Below, one piece after another: positions 42,616 to 58,478 of a DNA stretch of 64,000 nt (the stretch's first letter is position 1; the number at the start of each line of letters is the position of its first letter). Both the position numbers and the translations under genes were made by a program. This stretch comes from Dokdonella sp. (GTDB lineage Bacteria > Pseudomonadota > Gammaproteobacteria > Xanthomonadales > Rhodanobacteraceae): contig NZ_JAHCAQ010000012.1 in assembly GCF_019634845.1 (NCBI RefSeq), forward strand, positions 1 to 64,000, read 5' to 3'. Below the pieces are notes generated by a model, which did no database searches, had not been told where the DNA came from, and worked only from the letters and a program-made list of their open reading frames with translations.

Positions 42616-44505
42616 TCACACCTCCAACGACGCCAGATCGCCCTTGGTCTCCAGCCATTCCTTGCGGTCGCTGGCGCGCTTTTTCGACAGCAGCATGTCC
42701 ATCACCTTGGCGGTGCCGTCGTCGGGCTCGACCGTGAGTTGGACCAGACGGCGCGTGTCGGGGTGGATCGTCGACTCGCGCAGCTGCGAGGGATTCATCT
42801 CGCCAAGACCCTTGAAGCGCGTGACGCTGACGGCGCCCCTGATCTTCTCGCGCTCGATCTTTTCGAGCATCGCGTCGCGTTCGGATTCGTCGAGACAGTA
42901 GAACACCTGCTTGCCGACGTCGACGCGGAACAGCGGCGGCATCGCGACGAAGGCGTGGCCTTCGCGCACGAGCGCCGGGAAATGCTTGAGGAACAGTGCC
43001 GACAGCAAGGTCGCGATGTGGAGGCCGTCGGAGTCGGCGTCGGCGAGGATGATGACCTTGCCGTAGCGCAGGCCCGACAGATCGTCCTTGCCGGGATCGC
43101 AGCCGATTGCGACGGCGAGGTCGTGGACTTCCTGCGAGGACAGCACTTGGCCCGATTCGACTTCCCACGTGTTCAGAATCTTGCCGCGCAGCGGCAGGAT
43201 CGCCTGGAAATCCTTGTCGCGCGCCTGGCGCGCGCTACCGCCGGCGGAATCGCCCTCGACGAGGAAGAGTTCCGTGCGCGACAGGTCGCTCGACGCGCAA
43301 TCGGCGAGCTTGCCGGGCAGGGCGGGGCCTTGGGTGACCTTCTTGCGGACGATTTGTTTCTCGGCCTTGAGCCGCAACGCCGCGCGCTCGATGGCGAGTT
43401 GCGCGATTTTCTCGCCAATCTCGACGTGCTGGTTCAGATACAGCGAAAACCCATCGTGCACCGCGTTCTCGACGAAGCCGGCCGCATCGCGCGAGGACAG
43501 CCGCTCCTTGGTCTGGCCCGAGAACTGTGGATCGCCCATCTTCAGCGACAGCACGAAGCACAGGCGGTCCCATACGTCTTCGGGCGCGAGCTTGATGCCG
43601 CGCGGCAGCAGGTTGCGGAATTCGCAGAATTCGCGCAGTGCGTTGGTCAGGCCCGAACGCAGGCCGTTGACGTGGGTGCCGCCCTGCGCGGTCGGGATCA
43701 GGTTGACGTAGCTTTCCTGGGTGAGGTCGCCCTCGGGCAGCCAAGTGGCGGCAAATTCGACTGCGCCATTGCCCTTGTCGTGCTGGCCGACGTACAGGTC
43801 GGCGGGAATGCGTTCGCCCTCACCGAGCATCGAGCGCAGGTAGTCGCGCAGGCCGTCTTCGTAGTGCCATTCGAGCTTCTCGCCGCTGGCCTCGTCGCTG
43901 AGCCGCACGGTAAGTCCCGCGCACAGCACGGCCTTGGCGCGCAGCACGTGCTTGAGCCGCGGCAGCGACACCTTGGGCGAGTCGAAGTACTTCGGGTCGG
44001 GCCAGAAACGCAGCGTGGTGCCGGTCTGCTTCCTGGGTACGCTGCCGATGACCTCGAGCTGGCTGGCGCGGTCGCCATCGCGGAAGCTCATGCGGTGGAT
44101 CTGGCCCTCGCGGCGGATCGTCACCTCCACGCGCTGCGACAGTGCGTTGACCACCGACACGCCCACGCCGTGCAGACCGCCCGAGAACTGGTAGTTGCGG
44201 TTGGAGAACTTGCCGCCCGCATGCAGGCGCGTGAGGATCAATTCCACGCCCGGGATCTTCTCCTCGGGGTGGATGTCGACCGGCATGCCGCGGCCATCGT
44301 CGGCCACCTCGATCGAACCGTCGGTGTGCACGGTCACGTCGATCGTTCTGGCGTGCCCGGCCAATGCCTCGTCGACCGAGTTGTCCACCACCTCCTGCAC
44401 CAGATGGTTGGGGCGCGAGGTGTCGGTGTACATGCCCGGACGGCGCTTGACCGGGTCCAGTCCCGACAGGACTTCGATGTCGGCGGCGTTGTAGCGACTG
44501 CTCAT
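42616..44505 (-). CDS. parE: DNA topoisomerase IV subunit B
   Basis: The 629-residue ATPase subunit works with ParC to decatenate daughter chromosomes. The GHKL ATP site is seen in EVVDNSVDEALAGHA, VADDGRGMPVDIH and FSGGLHGVGVSVVNALS. The transducer and TOPRIM regions follow, with TOPRIM Glu417 in VEGDSAGGSA, PLRGKILN and the DADSDG acidic triad. Length matches E. coli ParE (630). The end lies 24 bases from the kinase-regulator stop (convergent). parC is not in this window. Confidence 0.97.
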   Translation of the reverse strand: MSSRYNAADIEVLSGLDPVKRRPGMYTDTSRPNHLVQEVVDNSVDEALAGHARTIDVTVHTDGSIEVADDGRGMPVDIHPEEKIPGVELILTRLHAGGKFSNRNYQFSGGLHGVGVSVVNALSQRVEVTIRREGQIHRMSFRDGDRASQLEVIGSVPRKQTGTTLRFWPDPKYFDSPKVSLPRLKHVLRAKAVLCAGLTVRLSDEASGEKLEWHYEDGLRDYLRSMLGEGERIPADLYVGQHDKGNGAVEFAATWLPEGDLTQESYVNLIPTAQGGTHVNGLRSGLTNALREFCEFRNLLPRGIKLAPEDVWDRLCFVLSLKMGDPQFSGQTKERLSSRDAAGFVENAVHDGFSLYLNQHVEIGEKIAQLAIERAALRLKAEKQIVRKKVTQGPALPGKLADCASSDLSRTELFLVEGDSAGGSARQARDKDFQAILPLRGKILNTWEVESGQVLSSQEVHDLAVAIGCDPGKDDLSGLRYGKVIILADADSDGLHIATLLSALFLKHFPALVREGHAFVAMPPLFRVDVGKQVFYCLDESERDAMLEKIEREKIRGAVSVTRFKGLGEMNPSQLRESTIHPDTRRLVQLTVEPDDGTAKVMDMLLSKKRASDRKEWLETKGDLASLEV

Positions 44506-44692
44506 TGCGAAGGATCGTGGTGCTGCAGTGAAGGGCGTGCAGGATGGGCATTCACCTTGTCGCGGTCAAGCAGAAGGGGCGTCAGCGCTGCTAGGCTGCG
44601 CATCCACGGTTTCGCGAGGAGCCACGCATGCCGTTGACGACGAGTCGGCGGTGCCGGTGTCTGGCCGCGCCGGCAGCCAATCGGGTGCGCGC

Positions 44693-45064
44693 ATGAGCAG
44701 GCCCGCGCTCACCTCCGGCGCGGCGATGCGCGCCATCAACGCCGGTGCGTCGCGCCTCGGCTTGGCGTTGCACGACGCGGCTGCGCCGCGCCGGTTGGCG
44801 GGCGGCAAGGTCGAGCGCAGCGACCAGGGTGCGCGGCTGGCGCCTGCACGCGCGGGCGAAGCCGTGCGCGCGGCGGCTCGCTCGCCGTCGCCCGATCAGG
44901 CCCAGGCGCTCGATGCGGCGGTCAAGGCGGCGACGGGCGGCGCGGCCCGTGACATCGGCGGCGCCGACAGCCGGTCGCGCCTGCGGACGATCCCGACCGA
45001 CGCGGCGGTGGTGATCGCGGGCGCCTGTCGGGCCCACTTGCCCGGGACCGCGCCGTCGCCATGA
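44693..45064 (+). CDS. Possible small Ala/Arg-rich protein upstream of the MFS exporter gene
   Basis: This 123-residue frame has almost every codon ending in G or C, as in neighbouring genes, and its TGA overlaps the MFS ATG (ATGA), which argues for translation. Against it, the ribosome site is weak, composition is low-complexity (Ala, Arg, Gly) and no domain is recognisable. The open frame extends back to 44528 but that part would overlap the parE promoter region. The rest of the 555-base gap 44506-45060 shows nothing I can support. Confidence 0.3.
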   Translation: MSRPALTSGAAMRAINAGASRLGLALHDAAAPRRLAGGKVERSDQGARLAPARAGEAVRAAARSPSPDQAQALDAAVKAATGGAARDIGGADSRSRLRTIPTDAAVVIAGACRAHLPGTAPSP

Positions 45065-46479
45065 GCATCGCTCCGGTCGCACCGGCAGGCAGTTCGCGCG
45101 CGCTGCTGTGGCTGGTGGCGCTGGGCGTGTTCATGCAGATGCTCGATTCCACCATCGTCAACACCGCGCTGCCGGCGATGGCCGCCAGCCTCGGTGAAAG
45201 CCCGTTGCGCATGCAGTCGGTGGTGATCGCCTACGCCTTGACGATGGCGATGCTGATCCCCGCCTCGGGCTGGCTGGCCGATCGTTTCGGCACGCGGCGT
45301 GTGTTCCTGTTCGCGATCAGCCTGTTCGCGCTGGGCTCGCTGTTGTGCGCGCTGGCACATTCGCTGCGGTTCCTCGTGCTCGCGCGCGTCGTGCAGGGCA
45401 TCGGTGGCTCGATGCTGTTGCCGGTCGGGCGCCTGGCACTGATGCGCTCGGTGCCGCGCGCGGAGTTTCTCGAGGCGATGAGCTTCGTCGCAATCCCGGG
45501 CCTGATCGGACCGCTGATCGGGCCGACGCTCGGCGGCTGGCTGGTCGAGGCGCTGTCGTGGCACTGGATCTTCCTCATCAACATCCCGGTCGGCCTCGTC
45601 GCCGCCGCGGGCGCGCTGCGCCTGATGCCCGATGCGCGCAGCCCGGTCGGCGCCTTCGACCTGGCCGGCTACTTGATGCTGGCGGTGTGCATGGTGGCGA
45701 TCTCGCTCGCGCTCGATGGCCTGTCCGATCTTGGTCTGCGCCATGCGACCGTGGCCGTGCTGTTTCTGTTCGGCATGGCGATGTTCGTGGCCTACTGGCT
45801 GCATGCCACGCGTGTGGCCGGACCCCTGTTCCCGCTGGCGTTGTTCCGCGTGCCGAGCTATCGCATCGGTGTGCTCGGCAACCTGTTCGCACGCATCGGC
45901 AGCAGCGCCATGCCGTTCCTGATCCCGCTGCTGCTGCAGGTGGGACTCGGTTTCACGCCACTCGCGGCGGGCACGGCGATGATCCCGATCGCGTTGGCCG
46001 GCATGGTTTCCAAGCGCGCGGTGGTGCCGATCGTGCAGCGCTTCGGCTACCGCCGCGTGCTCATCGTCAACACGGTCCTGGTCGGCGTCGCGATGGCGAG
46101 TTTCGCGCTGATCGGGCCGGGTCAGCCGCTGTGGCTGCGCATCGTGCAGCTGTCGGCGTTCGGGCTCGTCAACTCGCTGCAGTTCACCGCGATGAACACC
46201 GTCACCCTGCGCGACCTCGAAGCCGACCTGGCCAGCAGCGGCAACAGCCTGCTGTCGATGGTGATGATGCTGGCGATGAGCCTGGGCGTGGCGTTGGCGG
46301 GCGGCGCGCTGGGCGCGTTTTCGGCGGCGTTTGGCGCGGTGGCCGGCGCCGCGGCACTGCCGGCCTTCCACGCCACCTTCATCGCCGTCGGCTTGGTCAC
46401 GACGATGTCGGCGTGGATGTTCTGGCAACTCGAACCCAAGCGCCGGTTCCCGGTATCGGCGCCGGTCGATCCGCTGTGA
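45061..46479 (+). CDS. MFS multidrug exporter, DHA2 (14-TM) family, MdtD-like
   Basis: The 472-residue membrane protein has the DHA2 signature: LDSTIVNTALPAMA in the first span (motif D1), GWLADRFGTRRVF (motif A), and IPGLIGPLIGPTLGGWL (motif C of drug:H+ antiporters). The many hydrophobic segments suit 12-14 spans. The sequence, including the run MLIPASGWLADRFGTRR, resembles E. coli MdtD (471 residues). It would expel drugs or metabolites using the proton gradient. No efflux regulator is adjacent. It is followed 14 bases later by a membrane-anchored protein on the same strand. Confidence 0.9.
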   Translation: MSIAPVAPAGSSRALLWLVALGVFMQMLDSTIVNTALPAMAASLGESPLRMQSVVIAYALTMAMLIPASGWLADRFGTRRVFLFAISLFALGSLLCALAHSLRFLVLARVVQGIGGSMLLPVGRLALMRSVPRAEFLEAMSFVAIPGLIGPLIGPTLGGWLVEALSWHWIFLINIPVGLVAAAGALRLMPDARSPVGAFDLAGYLMLAVCMVAISLALDGLSDLGLRHATVAVLFLFGMAMFVAYWLHATRVAGPLFPLALFRVPSYRIGVLGNLFARIGSSAMPFLIPLLLQVGLGFTPLAAGTAMIPIALAGMVSKRAVVPIVQRFGYRRVLIVNTVLVGVAMASFALIGPGQPLWLRIVQLSAFGLVNSLQFTAMNTVTLRDLEADLASSGNSLLSMVMMLAMSLGVALAGGALGAFSAAFGAVAGAAALPAFHATFIAVGLVTTMSAWMFWQLEPKRRFPVSAPVDPL

Positions 46480-46493
46480 GGGAGTGCTGCCGC

Positions 46494-47897
46494 ATGAATC
46501 GCGTGGTCAAGTGGATGATCCTGTCGCCGCTGCTGCTGGCCTGGGTGCTGTTGCTGCTGCTGGTGGTGCTGTGGAGCGCATCGCGGCTGATGACGCCCAC
46601 AGCGGCGGACCGCGCGGCGCTCGCGCTGCTGCAGGCGCCGGTGCCGACGGACGGCAGCAATGCATTCGCACGGCTGTGGTTGCTCGACTACGACATTCCC
46701 ACCGCCGATCGTGATGGGGTGGCGGCGCAGGATGCGCAGCGGCTGCGCGACGCGCTGACGGCCGATCCGGCCGAGCTGTCGCCGGCGTTGCCGCAGGACA
46801 GCAGCGCCCACGGCCACTACCCGCAGGTGACTGTGGACGCGGAGGCCGTGGCCTGGTGCGGCTTGCGCGAGGGCGATTGCCTGGCCCATGTGCGCGCGCA
46901 TCGCGAGGCACTGGCCGCGCGTCTTGCGCAGGAGGCCAGCCTGTTGCAACGCGTGCGCTCGCTGGCGGGTTACGGCTACGTGCGCAGCGAATTTCCGCCC
47001 TCCCTCGACACGCCGTTGCCGCCATTGCGACAGCTTGCGATATCGCCGACGCGCAGCGCGCTGGATTTCGTCGCCGGCAACCCCAGCGCCGCTTTCCGCG
47101 CGAGTTGCACCGACGTCTCGACCTGGCGGCGGCTGGCCAGCAATAGCGACAACCTCGTGGTGTCGATGGTCGGCATGGCACTGCTCGACGCCAATGCGCG
47201 ATTGCTCGCGCAGATGCTCGCCGAGCGGCCGCTTGCCGAACCGTTGCCGGCTGCATGCCGCGCGGCGTTCGATCCGGCCTTGCCGCCACTGGACCTGTGC
47301 ATGGCGATGCAGGGCGAGGCCGCGAGCATGTTCGCGCTGCTGGATCGGCTCGATGCGGCGCCGCGTCGCCTGACTGAGGGCGCTTGGTATGGACTGACCA
47401 CCGATGTCATGCGCACCAAGGCGCGCATGGCGCGCTCGTATGTGCCCGCCTGCCAGACGCGGACGCGGGAGCTGCTGGCGCGTGACGCGCCGCTGCCGCC
47501 GGTGCGCGAGTTCGAGCCCGTGGACATCTTCGGTCTGGACTGCATTGGCAACGCCGCGGGCTGCGTCTTGGCCGGCATGAGCGCGCCGAACCAATCGAAG
47601 TATCTGCTGCGCCTGCAGGACACCCAGGCCAGGCTGCGCCTCACCGGCCTGCTGCTCGACCTGTCTGCGCAGGCAGCGGGGCCGGCGCCGGCGCCGACTG
47701 CGCTGGCCGCGGCGATCGCGGCGATCGCGGCGCAGCCGCCGCACCTGCGGGCGATCGCGTTCGATGTGGCGGGTGGGCAGTTGCAGATCGGTCTGCGCGA
47801 CACCTCCAAGGGGGCGTTGTGGTCGGTGCCGCTGCCGGCCACGCATCTGGCCCACCCGGCCGCAGCCGCGCCCGCTGCCGCGGTGGTCGCCGACTGA
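46494..47897 (+). CDS. Membrane-anchored protein of unknown function
   Basis: The 467-residue product has an N-terminal signal-anchor (LSPLLLAWVLLLLLVVLW, about residues 10-28) and a long helical, Ala/Leu-rich periplasmic part with scattered cysteines (about eight, some paired such as CGLREGDC and CIGNAAGC). I do not recognise the family. Ala/Pro-rich stretches (AAGPAPAPTALAAAIAAIAA) precede a short C-terminal beta segment. ATG 46494 follows GGAG; the open frame extends far upstream only as a shadow of the MFS gene. Likely cotranscribed with the exporter. Confidence 0.75.
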   Translation: MNRVVKWMILSPLLLAWVLLLLLVVLWSASRLMTPTAADRAALALLQAPVPTDGSNAFARLWLLDYDIPTADRDGVAAQDAQRLRDALTADPAELSPALPQDSSAHGHYPQVTVDAEAVAWCGLREGDCLAHVRAHREALAARLAQEASLLQRVRSLAGYGYVRSEFPPSLDTPLPPLRQLAISPTRSALDFVAGNPSAAFRASCTDVSTWRRLASNSDNLVVSMVGMALLDANARLLAQMLAERPLAEPLPAACRAAFDPALPPLDLCMAMQGEAASMFALLDRLDAAPRRLTEGAWYGLTTDVMRTKARMARSYVPACQTRTRELLARDAPLPPVREFEPVDIFGLDCIGNAAGCVLAGMSAPNQSKYLLRLQDTQARLRLTGLLLDLSAQAAGPAPAPTALAAAIAAIAAQPPHLRAIAFDVAGGQLQIGLRDTSKGALWSVPLPATHLAHPAAAAPAAAVVAD

Positions 47898-47971
47898 AGC
47901 GGGCATGACCGCAGCGGCCCGTGTTTCATCTGCATCCGGCCGGTGTGCTCGCCGCGCCGTGGGCAAGCGGG

Positions 47972-50488
<2,517 letters not shown>

Positions 50489-50517
<29 letters not shown>

Positions 50518-50737
50518 CGAACCTCAGGGAGACGCCCAAGTGTCCGCTCAACCGGTTTGGGTAACTCTCGGCAAGACCATTCGCCAGCTCATAAGAGAGT
50601 TGGAAACTTTCGAGGATCAGGAACTGGAAGTTCGGATTTCCTTGGATGGCGGCAGCAGCCATGAATGCATCAGCTTGATTGGAAAACTAGATGGCAAAGC
50701 TGTCTTGATGAATTGCGGATTTGATGGCAATCGATAG
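50489..50737 (+). CDS. Small low-GC protein between kdsA and eno, unknown
   Basis: The 82-residue frame starts with ATG 50489 inside the end of kdsA. GTG 50540 (66 residues) is preceded by AGGGAG at better spacing and may be the true start. The predicted fold has a helix ([18 protein letters not shown]) and then strands ([26 protein letters not shown]). Codons are visibly less GC-rich than in kdsA or eno, including third positions, which points to transferred DNA. kdsA and eno are normally adjacent. No family recognised. Confidence 0.55.
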
Positions 50738-52060
<1,323 letters not shown>

Positions 52061-52072
52061 GGTCGGACGCAC

Positions 52073-52384
52073 GTGCTGCGCTGGGTCGCGCTGATCCTCG
52101 TGGTGCTGCTGGTCGCGCTGCAGGTGCAGCTGTGGACAGGCCACGGTGGCCTGCGCGACCTGTGGCGCCTGCAGCAGAACATCACCGAGCAGAAGCAGGA
52201 AAACGACACGCTCAAGAAGCGTAACGACACGCTCGCCGCCGAGGTCGAGGATCTCAAGCACGGCAGCGAGGCGATCGAGGAACGTGCGCGTTCCGAACTG
52301 GGTCTGCTCAAGCCCGGGGAAACCTTCATCCAGGTGGTGGAGCCGACCGCCAGCGACGGCAAGCCGGCGCGCGATGACCACTGA
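52073..52384 (+). CDS. ftsB: Cell division protein FtsB
   Basis: The 103-residue bitopic protein bridges FtsL and FtsQ in the divisome. One membrane span (about 4-21, VALILVVLLVALQVQL) is followed by a periplasmic coiled coil (about 30-65, QENDTLKKRNDTLAAEVEDL) and the family motif EERARSELGLLKPGET. It starts with GTG 52073. The eno-ftsB-ispD-ispF order is standard in gammaproteobacteria. It overlaps ispD by 11 bases. Confidence 0.95.
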   Translation: MLRWVALILVVLLVALQVQLWTGHGGLRDLWRLQQNITEQKQENDTLKKRNDTLAAEVEDLKHGSEAIEERARSELGLLKPGETFIQVVEPTASDGKPARDDH

Positions 52385-53120
52385 GGCGCTGTATTGCGTG
52401 GTGCCGGCGGCCGGCCGCGGCGCCCGCATGGGAGGCGATCTGCCCAAGCAGTACCTGCCGCTGGCCGGCAAGCCACTGCTGCAGCACACGCTCGAGCGCC
52501 TGCTCGGCCATCCGCGCATCGCCGGTGTGGTGGTGGCGCTGGCCGCCGCCGACCCGTACTGGCCGGCGCTGCGCCTGCCCGCCGGCAAGCCGCTGCTCAC
52601 GGTCACCGGTGGCAGCGAACGCGCCGACTCGGTCTTGGCCGGGCTGCATCGCCTGCTCGAGCTCGGCGTGCCCGCCACGCAGTGCGTGCTCGTCCACGAT
52701 GCGGCGCGCCCGTGCCTGCGCCATGCCGACATCACGCGCCTGATCGAGCTGGCCGTGCCGGCCGGTGGCGGTCTGCTGGCGGTGCCGTTGCGCGACACCC
52801 TCAAGCGGGCCGACGCGCAGCAACGCTGTATCGCCACCGAGCCGCGCGAATCGCGCTGGCGCGCGCAGACGCCGCAACTGTTTCCGCTCGGCGCGCTGCG
52901 CGCCGCGCTCGAGGCCGCGCAGCGCGCGCAGTGCATCGTCACCGACGAGGCGATGGCGATGGAACTGGCCGGACAGTACCCGCTGCTGGTCGAGGGCAGC
53001 GAGGACAATCTCAAGGTGACCACGCCGGCCGATCTCGTGCTGGCCGAACACCTGCTCGCCGGCAGCGACGCGGGCCCGGTCTGGGCCGTTGGGCGCGGTG
53101 CCGCCGACGGGGCGCGCTGA
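52374..53120 (+). CDS. ispD: 2-C-methyl-D-erythritol 4-phosphate cytidylyltransferase
   Basis: The 248-residue enzyme of the MEP isoprenoid pathway transfers CMP to methylerythritol phosphate. The nucleotide loop VPAAGRGARMGGDLPKQYL is canonical, as are VHDAARPCL and the C-terminal DNLKVTTPADLVLAE. Length is slightly above E. coli IspD (236) because of a short C-terminal tail. Start 52374 overlaps ftsB. ispF follows after 165 bases rather than the usual tight spacing. Confidence 0.95.
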   Translation: MTTEALYCVVPAAGRGARMGGDLPKQYLPLAGKPLLQHTLERLLGHPRIAGVVVALAAADPYWPALRLPAGKPLLTVTGGSERADSVLAGLHRLLELGVPATQCVLVHDAARPCLRHADITRLIELAVPAGGGLLAVPLRDTLKRADAQQRCIATEPRESRWRAQTPQLFPLGALRAALEAAQRAQCIVTDEAMAMELAGQYPLLVEGSEDNLKVTTPADLVLAEHLLAGSDAGPVWAVGRGAADGAR

Positions 53121-53285
53121 TCCGAGCGACGGACCGTGCGCGATGGCGTGGAGTCGCGCCCGGCGCTGAGGTATGTTGCGTCAGGTCTGGACGGCGCGCC
53201 GCCATGCGTCGGATCGACGCCGCGAAACGGCGGCGTCGCCAGCGTTGCCATTGCCCGCCCTCCATTTCCGGTTCTTCACCCAAGC

Positions 53286-53906
53286 ATGCGCATCGGCCAA
53301 GGTATCGACGTCCACGCATTCGGCCCCGGCGACTACGTCACGCTCGGTGGCGTGCGCATCGCGCACGATCATGGCCTAGTGGCCCACTCCGACGGCGACG
53401 TCGTCATCCACGCCTTGTGCGACGCGCTGCTCGGCGCCTTGGCGCTCGGCGACATCGGACGACTGTTCCCGCCGAGCGACGAGCAGTGGCGCAACGCCGA
53501 CAGTCGCACGTTCCTGCGTCATTGCACCGCGCTGGTGGCGCAGCATGGTTTCGTGCTCGGCAATGCCGACGTGACCGTGGTCTGCGAACGGCCGCGACTG
53601 GCGCCGCACGTCGAGCGCATGCGCGCGACGCTGGCTACTGATCTGGGTTGTGCGATCGGCGACATCAGCGTCAAGGCGACCACGAGCGAGAAGCTCGGTT
53701 TCACCGGGCGCGGCGAGGGGATCGCCGCCACTGCGGTGGTGTTGCTGCAGGCGCGCGCCGTGCCGGCGTCGCTCGTGAACGAGGACGACAGCGAACTGCG
53801 CGCCTTCGTCGAGCGCGTCGCCGCCGAGGTCGACGCCGACGTGGTGCGGCCGGCGCCGGGCGGCAGCGTCGCGGCGACCACCACGCAGCGCCAGCGCGGG
53901 CCATGA
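53286..53906 (+). CDS. ispF: 2-C-methyl-D-erythritol 2,4-cyclodiphosphate synthase with C-terminal extension
   Basis: The 206-residue enzyme closes the cyclic diphosphate in the MEP pathway. Zinc ligands Asp8, His10 (GIDVHAF) and His42 are present, with [19 protein letters not shown] and [19 protein letters not shown]. The normal family length is about 158; here about 48 extra residues follow the usual end ([20 protein letters not shown] and an Ala/Thr/Gln-rich tail). The extension keeps the local codon pattern, so it looks translated rather than an artefact of a lost stop. It overlaps truD by 4 bases. Confidence 0.93.
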   Translation: MRIGQGIDVHAFGPGDYVTLGGVRIAHDHGLVAHSDGDVVIHALCDALLGALALGDIGRLFPPSDEQWRNADSRTFLRHCTALVAQHGFVLGNADVTVVCERPRLAPHVERMRATLATDLGCAIGDISVKATTSEKLGFTGRGEGIAATAVVLLQARAVPASLVNEDDSELRAFVERVAAEVDADVVRPAPGGSVAATTTQRQRGP

Positions 53907-54913
53907 CCATGGACCTGCCGTACGCGCACGGCGGCCCGCCGCTGGTCGCGGAGCTGCGCCGCGAGCCGGCCGACTTCCGCGTCGAGGAAATCCTCGGCTT
54001 TGCGCCCAGCGGCAGCGGCGAACACGCCTTCGTGCTGATCGAAAAGACCGCCGCCAACACCGAGTGGGTGGCACGCGAGCTTGCCCGTCGCCTCGGTCTG
54101 GCGCCGGTGGCCATCGGCTTCGCCGGCCTCAAGGACCGCCATGCCATCACGCGCCAGGCGTTCACGGTCCACCTCGGTCAGCGCGCCGAGCCGGACTGGC
54201 AGGCGCTCGACATCGAGGGCGTGCGTGTGCTGTCGGTCGCGCGCCACGCGCGCAAGCTCAAGCGCGGCAGCCATCGTGGCAACCGCTTCGAGATCCGCCT
54301 GCGCGCGCCGCAGGGCGAGCGCGACCGCGCGCAGGCCGTGCTCGATGCGATCGTCGCGCAGGGCGTGCCCAACTATTTCGGCGAGCAGCGCTTCGGTCGC
54401 GACGGTGGCAACGCCGACCTCGCCCGGCAACTGTTTGCCGGGGCGCGCATGCCGCGCGAACGGCGTGGCATCGCGCTGTCGGCCGCGCGTTCGGAACTGT
54501 TCAATGCCGCGCTGGCGCAGCGCGTTGCCGCCGGCAGCTGGAACCGCGCGCTCGATGGCGAGGTGTGGATGCTCGCCGGCACCCATTCGGTATTCGGCCC
54601 CGAGCCACTCGACGATGCGCTGCGTGAACGCCTCGCCAGCGGCGACATCCATCCGAGCGGACCACTGTGGGGACGCGGCGAGCTGCGCAGCACCGATGCG
54701 GTGCGTGCGCTCGAACTCGCGGTCGCCGACGCGCATGCCGAACTGGCGCGCGGCCTGGAGGCGGCCGGACTCGAACAGCAGCGCCGCGCCTTGCGCCTGC
54801 TGCCGCGCGAACTCGCCGCAAGCTGGCAGGACGACGGACTCGCGATCCGCTTCGCGCTCGAAGCCGGCGCGTTCGCCACCACGGTGCTGCGCGAGCTGGC
54901 CCGCTGGCATTGA
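53903..54913 (+). CDS. truD: tRNA pseudouridine synthase D
   Basis: The 336-residue enzyme makes pseudouridine 13 in tRNA-Glu. Catalytic Asp78 lies in [11 protein letters not shown], and [16 protein letters not shown] is the second family block; FRVEEILGF at the N-terminus is also typical. Length compares with E. coli TruD (349). ATG 53903 overlaps the ispF stop (ATGA). The ispD-ispF-truD order matches that around E. coli ispDF. Confidence 0.95.
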   Translation: MTMDLPYAHGGPPLVAELRREPADFRVEEILGFAPSGSGEHAFVLIEKTAANTEWVARELARRLGLAPVAIGFAGLKDRHAITRQAFTVHLGQRAEPDWQALDIEGVRVLSVARHARKLKRGSHRGNRFEIRLRAPQGERDRAQAVLDAIVAQGVPNYFGEQRFGRDGGNADLARQLFAGARMPRERRGIALSAARSELFNAALAQRVAAGSWNRALDGEVWMLAGTHSVFGPEPLDDALRERLASGDIHPSGPLWGRGELRSTDAVRALELAVADAHAELARGLEAAGLEQQRRALRLLPRELAASWQDDGLAIRFALEAGAFATTVLRELARWH

Positions 54914-55091
54914 CTGCCACGCGCGCGCCGCGAGCGTGGTCAAGTGGCGCGCGGCAAGGTAAACGCCCGGCAACACGACGGTGACGGCCGCGGCATCGTC
55001 TGGCGGTGGCGGCGGCGCCGCCGCTATCCTTACGCGCTTTGGCTGGCCATCGGTGAACGCCGAGGCCGCCCCATCGTCCACAAGGTCCGCC

Positions 55092-57389
<2,298 letters not shown>

Positions 57390-57560
57390 TGCGCGGCGGC
57401 GCAATGTGCCCGGGGGGCGGCGCGCCGACGCCAGCATGGGCGCGCACCGCGCGTGCCGGCCTGCCGCTGCGTTGATGCGTGCCACGCCGTCACGCGCCGA
57501 ACGGGTTCCGAGGCGTGACAGCGGCCTGGTGCGAGGACGCGCCACCTGCCGACGGCAACG

Positions 57561-58478
57561 TCAGTCGAAGCCGTTCTTGAAGATGACGTCATTGCCTGCG
57601 CCGCCGCCCCAGTACGGCGTGGTGCCGGCGACGATCGCGACCGAGGAAGAACCGGGCGCAAGGCTGAGGACGCGGATCGTGCCGTTGCGCACGAACGCGA
57701 TGCGCTGACCGTCGGGCGAGAACGTCGGCCACGAATCGAGCGTGTTTACGGAGAGGTCGCGCACCAGGGTGTGCGTGGTCGCCGAATACAGGCCGATGTT
57801 GCCTTCCACCGGAATGCCGAATGCGCTCGGCCCCGGCCCACGCACGGCGACGACCCATTGGCCGTCGATCGAGCCGCTCGGATAGCCGATCTGCAGCGAC
57901 GGATCGGTAGCGACCTGCACGTCGCAGGAGCTGCCGTTGCCGGGCGGCGGATATTCGATGCAGATTGTTGCGGGCGTGCCACGGCGCGCGACGATGACGT
58001 TCTCGCCAAGCCAGCCCTGTCCGGTCTGGTAGGTCGAGGATGCGATCGAAACAAAGTGACCGTTCTGGTCCGGAAAATAGTACGTGTACCAGCCAAAGCC
58101 TGCGAAGTACCAAGTCCACGACGCCTTCGTGCCGGACGGCGAAATGCGTGGCAGATCGTAGACTTCGCCGTAGGTCAGCACCTGCGCGGCGCCGCCGGCG
58201 AGCGGAACGAGGTAGATCCCGCCGGGATTCTGGCCCGGAGTCATGTACGCGGCCATGGTGCCGTCGGCGGTGATGCCGGCAGCGGTCGCGTTCTGCTTGA
58301 TCGTGCGCTGCGTCATCGCCGGATGGTCGGGATCGACGGCGCAGACGGACGTGCCGCACTGGTAGACGATCGTCGATGCAGCTGGCGCAGCACTGGATGC
58401 GCAGGCCGCGAGTGCGCCGAAAAACAGTACTGCCGGGTGGGCGGGGCGATATGGAAGCAGGGTGCTGGGGTGTCGCAT
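57561..58478 (-). CDS. Exported TolB-like (PD40) beta-propeller with F-x-N-G-F tail
   Basis: The 305-residue protein has a signal region (AVLFFGALAACASSAAPAAS; the LAAC could be a lipobox) followed by WD40-like PD40 blades (YDLPRISPSGTKASWTW, DSWPTFSPDGQRIAFVRNG). It ends GNDVIFKNGFD, the shared C-terminal tail in its cleanest form. Start ATG 58478 is preferred because the signal peptide begins there and GAGGAG lies upstream. The frame stays open to 58796 with a coding-like codon pattern. The gene stands between the E1 gene and the degenerate copy of E1's 3' end. Ligand unknown. Confidence 0.78.
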   Translation of the reverse strand: MRHPSTLLPYRPAHPAVLFFGALAACASSAAPAASTIVYQCGTSVCAVDPDHPAMTQRTIKQNATAAGITADGTMAAYMTPGQNPGGIYLVPLAGGAAQVLTYGEVYDLPRISPSGTKASWTWYFAGFGWYTYYFPDQNGHFVSIASSTYQTGQGWLGENVIVARRGTPATICIEYPPPGNGSSCDVQVATDPSLQIGYPSGSIDGQWVVAVRGPGPSAFGIPVEGNIGLYSATTHTLVRDLSVNTLDSWPTFSPDGQRIAFVRNGTIRVLSLAPGSSSVAIVAGTTPYWGGGAGNDVIFKNGFD

